A DNA stretch of 64,000 bases from Ostreococcus mediterraneus (taxonomy: Eukaryota > Chlorophyta > Mamiellophyceae > Mamiellales > Bathycoccaceae). Positions 36,366 to 47,700 of the stretch are shown here, one piece after another (the first letter of the stretch is position 1; each line of letters begins with the position of its first letter). The position numbers were made by a program, and so were the translations under genes. The notes beneath the pieces are model-generated. The model searched no databases. It worked only from the letters and a program-made list of their open reading frames with translations, and was not told where the DNA came from. Location: the NCBI GenBank assembly GCA_012295225.1, contig WMKK01000005.1, positions 750,958 through 814,957 of the forward strand. Direction: 5' to 3'.

Positions 36366-38864
36366 ATGGATCCCGTCGTGGGCTTTGACGACGACGACGA
36401 CGATGATGATTTCTGGGCGCAGGCGGGAAGGTGCGACGACGCGACGACGCGCGACGGCGACGACAGCGACGATAGAAGACAGCGTGACGACGGTTAAGAT
36501 TGAAAGATTAATGAATTAAAGTTGAAACGACGACGACTGCGACGATGTCCGTCGATCGATCGATCCCGAACGCGCGGCGACTGACCATGCGTGTCGTTCC
36601 ACGTCTACTCCTCGGCGCGAACGCACAGCGTGCTCGACGCGGTGGAAGAAAGTCTCACGCAACACAGACGCGTGGAGGACAGAGTTCAAACGACGTCGCG
36701 CGACGCGCTGCCCGGCGCGACGACGACGACCACCACCACCACCGCCCCGGCGTCGATGCAGAACCTATCGTCGTCTTCAGACGCGCTGAAGCAGCAACTC
36801 GTCGAACGCGATGCGCGATTGAGCGTGCTGCGTTCGAGGTTGGATATGGTGGAGCGAGAAAACGAACATTTGAAGCGCGAACGCGGGACGAGCGGCGCGA
36901 GCGCGAGCGCGAGCGGCGGTGGGGCGTCGCGTGGGCACTACGGCGGTGGCGGCGGCAGTGGCGGTGTATCCGTGGCGCATGTGCCGCCGACGGGCACGGC
37001 GAACGCCGCGAACGTGGTCGCTAAAGCAGAGGTGCAAGAGTTGAAGCAAGAGGTGAACAAGTTGCGTTCGATGCTCGCGTTTAAAGAGGAGGAAATGTTG
37101 GAAGCTCGTAGGGCGGAGGATGATTCTCGGGCGAAATTGCGCGAGGCGGATGCCGAGCGCACGAGGCTCGCGGCGGAGGTGCGCGCGGAGCGACGGGCTC
37201 GGGCGACGGCGGGGCAGAAGCGAGCGACGAGCGCGACGGATGACGGTTCGGACGCCGCCGCCAAGCGGAGACGGATACAGGCAAACGGCGCCCCTCAGGA
37301 TGGTCTCGGTGCGCTCGGTGCGCGTGTGCATGGGAATGAGCTTGGTGTGTCAGACACGCGTGAGGGTGGTGGTGACGGTGCATCGACGATGCATGCGTCG
37401 TGTTTTCCTGGGACGTTGGCGTTGTCCTTGCCGACGGCGCCGCCCGACGTCGCGGCGACGCTCTATCAACGCGCGTCGTACGGCGGTAGACATCACAACG
37501 ATAACGTCTTCGCACGATTGATGCACGAAGTACCACTCGATGTGAGTTCATTTCTAGCCAAGCCGAGCGATTCGTCGGTGGTGAGCGTAGATTTAGTCGA
37601 CCCCGCGCGCGTGGCGTTGACGAATTTAGCAACCAATCCGGATTCCACGGCGACGCTCGCGCGTGCCCTCATTGAAACCATAGAACGCACCGCGGGGTGC
37701 ATCACGTCTGTGGCGCATTACAAACACGTGGCGTCGGTGATTAGAATTTTATCCGCTCTTGCAATGATTGATGCGCGGTGTATGAGCATCGTTCTCGGGG
37801 CGTTTGGCGCGCAACGGAGCAAGAATGTGGTGAGCGTCACGGCGCACGGCGCGCCGCCGCGTGCGTTGGCGGGCATTCCTGGACTAGGTGGTGCAGGCAT
37901 GGGTACACTCGTCGCGCATCCGCGCGCGCAGAGCGAGCGTATTTTTGTTCCGGCACCGATGAGCTCAAGCAATCGCGGGTCAAAGAATGGCAAGCACGCG
38001 TCGGCGAAGAAATCATCCGTGGCGCCCGCGGCGCCCGCGGCGCTCCTTGAGACGTTCGTACAGCTCTTGTCCGACGCCAAGAATGATGCACAGTGGTACG
38101 TCGTAGATGCCATTATCGCTGCGCTCATTCGATTTGCAAACGGCGTTGGTGTTGAAAGTGGACGAGGCGCGTTTGGCGCCGTAGCGCAAAAAGGCAGCGG
38201 ATTTGGCTCGTGCTTGAAGCCCATTGCGCCGTCGCGTACGCGATTTTTAGCCCTCATGCTCACGCGCGTGCTCGCGCCGACGCCTGAATTTCAGAGCATG
38301 ATTTCTTTGCCCCTGGATCTCGAACCGGCGGCGATGGAGAAACCATACGCGCTAGATCGCAAGGATTCAATGACGCTCTTCGCCGGCGTGTTGAATTGCC
38401 TGCGAGCGGATTGCGTGGATGAAAACACCACACCGTTTTCCATCAAGCCATCGTTCGTGGCCTCGATCTCGCCCTCGCAAGCAGGGACGTTGCAAGAAGC
38501 CGCGTTGCGTGTGCTCGCCACGCTTGCCTACGTTGGATGGTCTGGGTGGAAACGCGCGGCGTACGACTCCCACGCGCTCGACGTCCTCGCCGCCGTCGCG
38601 GTTGAAGAATACGTCTCTGCGCTCCCCTTGGCGTACGGTACCGCGGTAAACAGTTCCACAAATGCCGCCGTGTCACACGCCACCATGCTCGTCTTTGCGT
38701 TATTAAACGACGATTACGCCGCGCAATTCGCTCGGCTCGGCAAGCGCGCCAAATCCCAACGCGTTGTCGCCCGCCTCGCGCATCTCTCCAGCGCCGTCGG
38801 CGGCACACGCGAGGCCAGACTCGGAGATTGGCTCACTAGAATCCTACTCAGACTCCGCGACTAG
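36366..38864 (+). CDS. Probable ATRIP-like ATR-kinase partner, two exons
   Basis: Exon 1 is 36366-36430 (MDPVVGFDD, then an Asp run and FWAQAG) and exon 2 is 36629-38864. The 198-bp intron has donor GTGCGA, a CTGAC branch site near 36580, a pyrimidine tract and acceptor CAG, and the phases match. The product has 766 residues. The acidic start with an embedded aromatic resembles the RPA70-binding motif of ATRIP. A coiled coil follows (about residues 65-95 and 145-200), then a long helical-repeat C-terminal half without enzyme motifs. This order (acidic RPA hook, coiled coil, helical repeat) is that of ATRIP, which recruits ATR to single-stranded DNA. Sequence similarity beyond architecture is low, so the name is inference. 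It is divergent from NCS1 by 72 bp. Confidence 0.6.
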
Positions 38865-38991
38865 CATACTTCTAGCGCATTCGCGTGTCAATTACATTAG
38901 CATACCAATCCAAATCCACTCGCCGCGTTTCAAATGTCCCGACGACAGCTCAGCCCCTCCTCAGTCAACGACTCGTACAAGGCGCGCGCCG

Positions 38992-41613
38992 ATGTCCATC
39001 GACATCGAACCGCGCGTGACGCGAAGCGCGCCGACACCGTGTCGCGTGGCCATCGCCGCGTGCGCGCGGCTCGCCGCAGATCCCCTCGCGTACCTCGGCC
39101 GGCGCACGCTCGATTGGGGTGAGATTTTAAGCGACGATGCGCCGCCTGTTTTATGTCCCACGGGCGACGACGAGCGTGATTTCGCCGACACCGTATCGCG
39201 CATGCGTGGCGCAATGTCTGCAGTGTGTACTGAGCTCGTGTGCGCGCGCTCGAGGCGAACGTACGTAGAGTGTAGTGGGTTTGAGCTCGCGCGCGCGGTG
39301 GGGAGCGCCGCGCGAGAGGCGTTTGACGTTGAAGCGTTGAGGCTGAAATCCAATCGCGTAGACACGTTAGATGCGATTGAAGCGTGGGTTTTACGACGAT
39401 TAGTTGGTGAGTTAATTGAGCTCGATAGTTTGGAGCGATTGGAGGTATTTTTTGAGGATTTACGAATAGTCGCGGCGAACGCGCGGGCGGAGGAATATCG
39501 AGCGCCGGATGGTTTCGAAGCGCGTTTAGTGGATGGATGGAGCGAGATTGGCATGTTCGTCAAGCGTACATTTTTAGGGTTTAATTTGATGCCACTTGAG
39601 GCGGCGATGGAGCTACTTCAAGGCGTTCAGGCGTTCGCGATGGATGTGAAGAACGCGGTGGAAGGCGGAGACACCGATTCAAAGCTCGCGGCGAAGACGT
39701 TCTCCGCGCCAGACGCGATGATGACTTTCGTCGGGGAATCCATCGAGGCACTCGAGCGGCAGAGCTTAGGCGTAGAAAACGTATTGCCTGAACACGCGTT
39801 GGATGAACTCGGCGCGTTTGCGCCCGAACTACCAACGTTACATTATTTGCGACACATGGAGGCGTTGCGTCGCCGTGACTACCCAGCGGCGGTAGAACAT
39901 TTGCATCGGCACTTTGACATTAGCGGCGAACACGACACTGTAGCCATGGGTGCGAGATCAAACGTGGGAGGATTCGAAAGTGCCAACGCCGGGCGCGAGC
40001 GATTACAAACAGCGCTCCTGGCGCTCGCGTCGACGCAGCTCACGTTTTCACACGTCGACCAAGCCATGTTTGCAATTTCTGAAGCCGTACGCACGGCGCA
40101 GCAAAATGCGGACGAGGAGTCATTGGCGCACGCGTTAGCGTTAACCACGTCGCTTCTAGCAAACGCGCCGGTGGGCTTAGCACAAAACACGCTCTATCGC
40201 GACGCGCAGCTTCTGACATTGCTGCGCCGGTTAGGTACGCAAGCGGTGGAATTAGAAGTGCCGCATCTAATGGCATACGCAACATTGGCGTTGGCAAAGT
40301 ATACTCTAGATTATCCAGAGAGTTCATCGGGTGCAGTTGGTGAATCAAGGTTGATGGGGCGCACAGCACACGTGACAAAACGTGAGGATGACGCCGCACC
40401 ACCGACGCTTGCGACAAAGAGTTTAATCTCCCTCGAATGGGCTCGACATTTTTCACAAATATGGGCCGCGACACCAGCGTCTCTGTCTGCTTTGACGATG
40501 GCTAATGATCCAACGACGACTGACGCAGCGTTAAGCACGGCAAATGACATGTATCCATCGCCAAAGGGATTTCCATCCCAGCCGACGAGCGCGTACGCGA
40601 CGCGAGCTACGGCGTCAACGCTGCGCTCAATGACAGGTGCCGCAAGTTCTCTCGCCGCCGAAGCATGGGGCACGTATGGATTTAGTCATTTGAGCAAGAT
40701 ATATGCGTTAAGACAGCTCTATCATGACCGTGAGGCGTCTGTTGAAGATACAGCAAAGAGTTGTGCGGCGCTCATCACGCACGCCAGTGAATGTGAAGGC
40801 GCTGCTGCAGCGGATAAAATGCGTGAACTCGTGGAGAAACTTTTCGGGCGCGAAGTCTGGTCTCACAAAATTATCGCTGTTGCATTTTTGAAACTTCAAT
40901 ACGAGTTCGCCATGGGAGAGGATGATTACGCCAAGGCGCGAGATGCGGTGACGTGCATGCGGCAGCTCGTCGACGCCAACGCCGGAGCAGACAACGCGCT
41001 TTATTTCGAATCTAGGCGACTGAGCGCCAATTTGAATCGCATATGTGGTGATTTCGACACCGCACAGGCCGAATTGAACGATTTGATTGATGACGCGCAG
41101 CGCGTGAAAGATATCCAAGCTGAAATGTGGGCCAAACTTTCGCTCGCCGAGACGCATTTGAGCGCCAACTCGCCGTCTTTGGCTCTCATGCGCGCCTTAC
41201 CGCTCGAACTCGAAGCTGCCGAACACGGATTGGAACCAATACGCACCAATGCATTATGCATCATGTGCGAATCGTGGCTCAAGCTTGGATGCTCGCACGC
41301 GCAGCTTGCTCGCCACGCGCTTGATGAGCACATGTTGACGCTCGTGTCAAGCGACAGCTTGCACATCCAATCGCGCGCATACCTCGCGTCTGCCCGCGCA
41401 CTTGTCGCCACCACTCCGAAAGAAGAGTTTCACACCGTTGCTGAACGTATCATCGACGCCCTCGAGCGCGCGGCAGATAAAAGTATGCGTCTCGGCGCTC
41501 GAGCTCGAGTGGAAACGTGCTATGCTGAAATCGCGCGAGCGCACCACATCCTCGGCGATGTCGCCGCACGAGATCACGCCGCCGCGAAATGTCGCGCGCT
41601 CGCGCGCTGTTAA
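38992..41613 (+). CDS. APC5: Anaphase-promoting complex subunit 5 (APC5)
   Basis: A TPR scaffold subunit of the APC/C ubiquitin ligase, which drives exit from mitosis. From the ATG at 38992 it has 873 residues. The N-terminal part is helical. The diagnostic APC5 block LHYLRHMEALRRRDYPAAVEH with LHRHFDIS begins near residue 283, followed by RERLQTALLALASTQLTFSH and QAMFAISEAVRTAQQNADEESL, which align with plant APC5. The rest is TPR-like helical pairs. The frame is open well upstream of 38992, but those residues do not look coding. It follows the ATRIP-like gene in tandem with 127 bp between them, and a promoter must fit there. Confidence 0.92.
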   Translation: MSIDIEPRVTRSAPTPCRVAIAACARLAADPLAYLGRRTLDWGEILSDDAPPVLCPTGDDERDFADTVSRMRGAMSAVCTELVCARSRRTYVECSGFELARAVGSAAREAFDVEALRLKSNRVDTLDAIEAWVLRRLVGELIELDSLERLEVFFEDLRIVAANARAEEYRAPDGFEARLVDGWSEIGMFVKRTFLGFNLMPLEAAMELLQGVQAFAMDVKNAVEGGDTDSKLAAKTFSAPDAMMTFVGESIEALERQSLGVENVLPEHALDELGAFAPELPTLHYLRHMEALRRRDYPAAVEHLHRHFDISGEHDTVAMGARSNVGGFESANAGRERLQTALLALASTQLTFSHVDQAMFAISEAVRTAQQNADEESLAHALALTTSLLANAPVGLAQNTLYRDAQLLTLLRRLGTQAVELEVPHLMAYATLALAKYTLDYPESSSGAVGESRLMGRTAHVTKREDDAAPPTLATKSLISLEWARHFSQIWAATPASLSALTMANDPTTTDAALSTANDMYPSPKGFPSQPTSAYATRATASTLRSMTGAASSLAAEAWGTYGFSHLSKIYALRQLYHDREASVEDTAKSCAALITHASECEGAAAADKMRELVEKLFGREVWSHKIIAVAFLKLQYEFAMGEDDYAKARDAVTCMRQLVDANAGADNALYFESRRLSANLNRICGDFDTAQAELNDLIDDAQRVKDIQAEMWAKLSLAETHLSANSPSLALMRALPLELEAAEHGLEPIRTNALCIMCESWLKLGCSHAQLARHALDEHMLTLVSSDSLHIQSRAYLASARALVATTPKEEFHTVAERIIDALERAADKSMRLGARARVETCYAEIARAHHILGDVAARDHAAAKCRALARC

Positions 41614-41780
41614 GCATCTGTACATTATCATTAGCTCATTATGCGACGTTGTAATCTCACGCCACGTAACATGTACGAAGACTGCACGCGCGCTCGTCCA
41701 CACCACATAAACCGGCGCGAGCTCTTTAGTTCACGACCCCCGCCGCGGCGCGCACGACGCGTTTCGCCCTGTGTGGGCAC

Positions 41781-44700
41781 ATGACAATGAACGCCACAGC
41801 GATGTCGTCATTTATGACATTGCGCGTCGTACCTTTCGATGCGCGCGTGCTCTTGACGATTTTCATCGCGACGATCGTCACCTTGGGTGTCTTCGTGCGT
41901 CAAGTGCTCCCGAGGTCTTTAGCCATCATCGTACGTGTGCGCGCGATGCGCCGCGCGCTATCTGTGGTGCATGAGTTTCGCCGTGTGATGGCGCAGTTTT
42001 CGGGGCGTTCGCGCGCGAATGCTTGGGACGAATGTTCAAATGATTACTGACGAGCTCCCTTTGCGTTGTTTCAACCGTCGCAGGCGAGCTTTGGGAATTC
42101 CAGCGGTATCCGCGTCTCTATCGGCGCGTTGGGATTATTTTCCATGGATGATGTGGTGTTGACGTTTACGCGCGGACGCGCGCGCGAGGTAAAGATCAAG
42201 CGCATGGCCTACGTGGGGAAGACCTCGACGCTCGCGACGTGGTTGTTCAACTTTTGCGTCAAACGAGCGACGGGACGACACTTGCGCGACGATTTACCGA
42301 GTCGACAGCGATCGGGTGGTGGAAGTGGAGAACTACCCGCATTCGCCGACGTGACTCCGCGTGATTCGCCTCGAGACGGGGAAACGCCGAGGAGTTCACG
42401 CATGCGGTTTTTTAGATTTGGCGTTGGGAGTTTGAAGGCGCCGTTCGCGTTTGAAGGCGTTGAAGTGACGATGCGGAGCAAAAAGGAGACGAGAGAGGTG
42501 AAGAACGCGGCGCGAAACGGTAGCGATAGTACGAGTGACGGTGGGACGAGCGCACAACAGACGACATCGACGACGAAGAAGGCGATGTCGAAGAATAAGT
42601 GGCGATTAATCAAAGGCGCGGCGACGTTTATCGACGTCACCGTAATCTCTTTTGTCGTACGCGACGATGACGAACCAGAAAAGGATGTTTTCTTTTGCGA
42701 TAAGATATCCATGGATGCGTCGGGGAGTACGTCGACGTTGAAATCGTTGATTACGGGTAGAGTTGTGCGAGGGAACGGCGGCGCGTGGGGCGCGACGGAT
42801 ACGAATATCCATCTCGTCGCCGCGTTTGATCAAGATACGAAATCCGTCGTGCTCGAACACGCGGCCATGAACGGTGCGTCGTTGACGATTCGAAGCACAT
42901 CAGATGAGAGCACTTCATCGTCGTCGTCACCGTCACAACGACAAAGACAGCAAGCATCGAAATCATCGACTTCTTCTGAGCACGTAGCTCGACTGCTCAA
43001 GGTGCCCAGAAAGTGCAAAATTGAGTTCAAACGCGTCGTTTTGGAGCGTAAAACTCACGGTCACGCGGTGAAAGTGGTCATGGTGGGCATGAAATCATCC
43101 GTCGAGCGTATGAGCTCCGAAACCACTGGATGGTTCCGTAAACGAGAAGTGGTGTCGCCATTTACAAAGGATGATTTCGCTGGCGACGCGTGGTCGGCGC
43201 TGCGGGCCTCGGCGACGAGCATCAATGTGATACACGGTGATCATCAGCATCTGGCTGACGTACGTGCGTTGAGCGCGACAGTGAATTTGGCGCTCGATGC
43301 GCGCGTGCTTCGCGATGATGAAAAGTTGCCCGCCACGGCGATATTTAGCGTCGATTCGTGTGATTTTAGGCACCATCCCGACGCCGCATCGTTGCTCGCC
43401 GCGCTCAAGGGCCCTGCAAAGACAGGGTCGACGACGAATGAGCATGCGACGACGAACAACACAAAGCGAAAGCATCCTTGGAACGTGGTAGGCGCACAGG
43501 CGAGGTGCGCGGGAATCATGCGTTTGAGAGGCATAGACGAGGATGGTCAGACGATGAGCGTCGCGGCGCGCGCGTTCAGCAGCGAGTACGCCGGTCCATC
43601 GAACGGTATTTCGTGCGCATTTGAGCGCTTTCACGCCACAGTATCTGGACTTGCGCCGCCACTCGTGCAGATTGATTCTGTGCGATTAGTAAAATCGCCG
43701 AGCGAAGGCGTGGCGGTGGAACTCGCGGGCGCGACGATGGATATCAATCTCAACGACGCCGCTCAAATCGCTTTGAACACAGAAACATTCACCAACGATA
43801 TCAAAGCCACGATGAAGGCGGCCAAAGGCGGTGCAAAGGCAGAATCGACCAAATCCAGCGACACTGCGCTGTTACCGATGCGTGTGGTCGTTATGGATTC
43901 CTCGCTTCGCACGCGATGCGCCGTGGCGCCGTATTCAACATTTGGTCGAACGCCCGAGGACGCGCGGCGCCAACCGGATGACGTAGAATGTGGGTTTGAA
44001 TTCGCGTGTCCTCTCGCCGAGATAACGAAGACAAACGTAACGATGGTGAAAGTCGCCACTGGTGGGTTCTCGGTGACGATGTTCGATACTATTCGAGAGA
44101 CGCAAACGCCGCCCGCGGCGGCTGAAGACCAACTGGACGATTGGGTCGAGAGGCGAGATTACGAATGCGCGGCGAACGAGACGCATCGTGTCATGNTCGT
44201 CGGAGGATTCAATGTGGATTACGAAAAGATTGACAAGACATACATCAAGATGGCGTTTGATACAATTGATTTCGATTGGGAACCCGATGCGCAATTTCTC
44301 GCGCTCGAGTTGGCGTCGCTCGCGAAAGCCGCAAAGGCGAATGGGACAACGTCAAGCGCACCGGCATCCAAAGTCAAATCCGATTCGGTAGTCTCGCTCG
44401 ATTTCAGAAACGTGCATGGATCGGTGTTCCTCACGCCAGGCGCGTGTGGTATGGTATCCTTTGCTGAGTTCAACGTGGCAAATACAAAGTCAAAGGCGTG
44501 TCGCGCGTCGGGCGTGAAACTCGGAGTCAACGGCTACGTCATCACCACCATGGACAGCGTGTCAATCGACGCAAGTGGCGCATCATCCAGCCGTACGTCG
44601 CCACACGTCGAAGCCATCACGTATGAGACCGCACGCGACGTTGAGCGTCGCAAAATGACGAAAATTGACATCGGCGCGATGAAATGTATGTTACCCGTCG

Positions 44701-47700
44701 GTTTGGATCTCGGCGACGCCTTGGTCGCCGGCATGATGGGGTACGACGCGTTCCTCGACGTCAAACAGCGCGTGGCCAAGGCGCCGAAGAAACCGCGCGT
44801 GTCCATGTCTAAAGATGATCACGTGAGCATGTGGGCGTCGACGGCGAGCGCGCCAGTGAATGAGCTCGATTTGAATGTGACGAACATTGAAATAACCGCC
44901 GAAGACTCGAATACGTTGGAGAGATTTTTACGCGCCAAGCAAGCCGCGCTCGGCGCATCCATCGCCGCTGCGGCGTTCCAACCCGAAACGAAAGAGACTC
45001 TGGAGAAAATTGCGTCGCTGTACACAAAGCACTCGGAGTTTCTCGCCAACGGTGGAGGGTCTGCGCTTCGCGTAGAGATGGGCTCGTTGCATACGATTTC
45101 CGTGTACGGTGGCGGCAAGGGCGACGGCGACGAGCTCACGTCCAAGGCTGCCGAGCATGTTCGCCGCGTTGATGCGCCGTATAGCGATTCGACTGCACTA
45201 CAAATGCAAAATGTGTTTTCCATGCGCACGAATGTGCACGATATGCGCGTGAACCTCGCAGATGTGGATGAACGACCGGTGTTGAGCTGTAGCGAAGCGA
45301 CACTGTCGGGGACGTTTGTCCAAGCCAGAATGCACGTGCCGCAAGTGAAGACTGGTCAGGTTCCCATGCAAGTTGGGCGACGTCGATGGGCAACNGTGAA
45401 CGGTCCGGATACGCCGTCTCGTCCAACCATAATGTGGTACACGGATGCCAAGTTTGATCTCGACGACGCCAAAATGTTCTACGCCACGTGCATGGAACCG
45501 TACATGTTCAACGCGTCGCAAGAAATGCAAAACCGGATGTTGCTACCGAGGCGTCATAAACTCGCGCCTGGTGGCGGCGGCGGTCGACCGCCCGTGGTTG
45601 AGTACAGTGCGGCCAATCCCAAACCCGCGGGGTTGCCAGCATGGGATAACATACGCAATCAATGGCGTGGATTGATGACGATTACGGCGACAAAGAGCCG
45701 CGTAAAATTTGACACGCAAGGTCAGATTGAATATTTGGGTGCGCACGGCGGAGCGGCTTTTGCGAGCGAGCTTGAGCTTGCTGCTGACGCCTGGGATATC
45801 AGGCTTGAACCAAAGTGCATAAACGTGAGATGTGCGCATTTCACGGCGTCGAGGATTCAAGACGACGAAGAGATGACGGAGGCTGGCACGCCGCGCGCGT
45901 CTGAACGGTCGCCGCATTTCAACATTATGACCATTCCAGTGATGAATTTCGAGGCTGAGTATGCGTTTACGTCTGTTAACGGTCTCGACGGGCATCGTAC
46001 GCATCATAGATACGATTCGCGTACTGGTGAAGTCCTCATCGAAATGCACGAAACGCGCTCAATCGATTGCGCGCTCACCACGAAGACTACCATGTTCTCC
46101 AAAGAAGAGTTCCTGTTGCAGCACGCGGAAACTGCAAGTTCTGATAGTGATGCATTCATTGCACGCGTTCGTCGACTCTCATCAGTGCCTCCGCAGTTTG
46201 GCGCGACGATGGATCAAACGTTTAGCAACCCGACGCTCGCATTGACCCCCGACGACGTGGCGTGGATGTTAAAGTGGAAAAAAGGTGCGCAAAAGCCCAT
46301 GGTTGCGTTTCGAAACGTTTGGAAACTACGTCCATGGGGACATCCGCGAAAGGTTTCTCATCCGGACTCGAAGAGCCTGACGCAACTCATCGGGCACGTC
46401 GACATGCTTATCAAAGCGAAGACGTTTAACATTTTCAATTCGTCGTGTGACGAAACCGACATTGCGCGAGGCGCGGTCTTCGCGTTGCAAGCGCTCGACT
46501 GTAGCGTGCGCAACGAGTTTGGCAAAGAAACAGAGTTCGCGTTGCGATCTGAATCCGTGCAATTCCACGTCCCCGAACACGAGGTTGTCATTTCGAGACA
46601 AACTTCTGTGAGTCCCGCGCGCGTGTATCGCTCGAGCTCGTTGAACAATCGATTGAATTTCAACGAAATGGACGACGTCATTAAAGAAATGCTTCTCGGA
46701 AGCACGGCGATGAGTCCTTCGGCGAGTGAAAGCGCTTCTACGGGTGGCAAGTCGCCAAAAGCGGCGTCAGCTGCGCGTGCGACATCGACGGACGCTACGC
46801 TCGTGTTTGACTCGAGACGATTTGAAATCATACGTAAGGTGGACGACAGTGTCGCTAACCAAGGTATACAAATCGAAGTCGACGCCCCTCGGATTTTAAT
46901 CGAAGCTGAAAAGCGCAACGCAATCCTTGGATGGATTCGCGACGTCTGGGCCGCTGCGAATTCTCAAGCCCGAGAGCCGTCGATGACTGAGCTTGAGCGC
47001 ATAGTGAGTTCAGCACACAAATCCGGCGACGTAAAGACGTACCGCGCGGGACATTCGCAAGAGCACATGGAAAGTTTGATTGATTCATCATTGCGCGGTG
47101 ACGCCACGTCCCCGCGCAAGCTTCGCATGAGTGAGGATTCGGATCAACCCAAGCGCACGCCGGATACTAGAGTGCTCTTCGTCATCAACGTCACGGCGCC
47201 GCAGATCAACTTCAAAGGCAACGACGCCGCGGGCCGAATGCTTCTCGCTGCCGAAGGCGGTTTAGTCGTCGGTCGTCGCGTCAATGATGGTCAGAGCTCG
47301 ACTGAAGCACCGCGTCGGTTAGTAACGGTGTCGCTCCAGCAAGTGCAAGCGCACGTGGCGCCTACAAACGTAGATCTCAACGCTGGCGTGCAGTGGCTCA
47401 AGGAACAGAAGAGCGGGAGCGACTCCTTTACGGTGCGCGACGACGTCTTCAACGCCGAAGATCGCGCGCAATCTGGGTCCCTATTGCGGCGTATTTTCAC
47501 CCCAGGCGCGATGGTGTTTGAGTATTCCACCGTTGTCAGCGCGTCAGTGTCATCTGTCGCCGACGTGGACATGTACGCGTACGATGAGCCCGAAATTGGC
47601 AACCCGAGCCAAAAGAAGAAGACGTCTTCGAGCGAGCTGTCGAGTGGCGAAGCGATGAGCGAGTTTTCAGTGCGTTCTCCCGAAATCGAAGCAGAGATGA

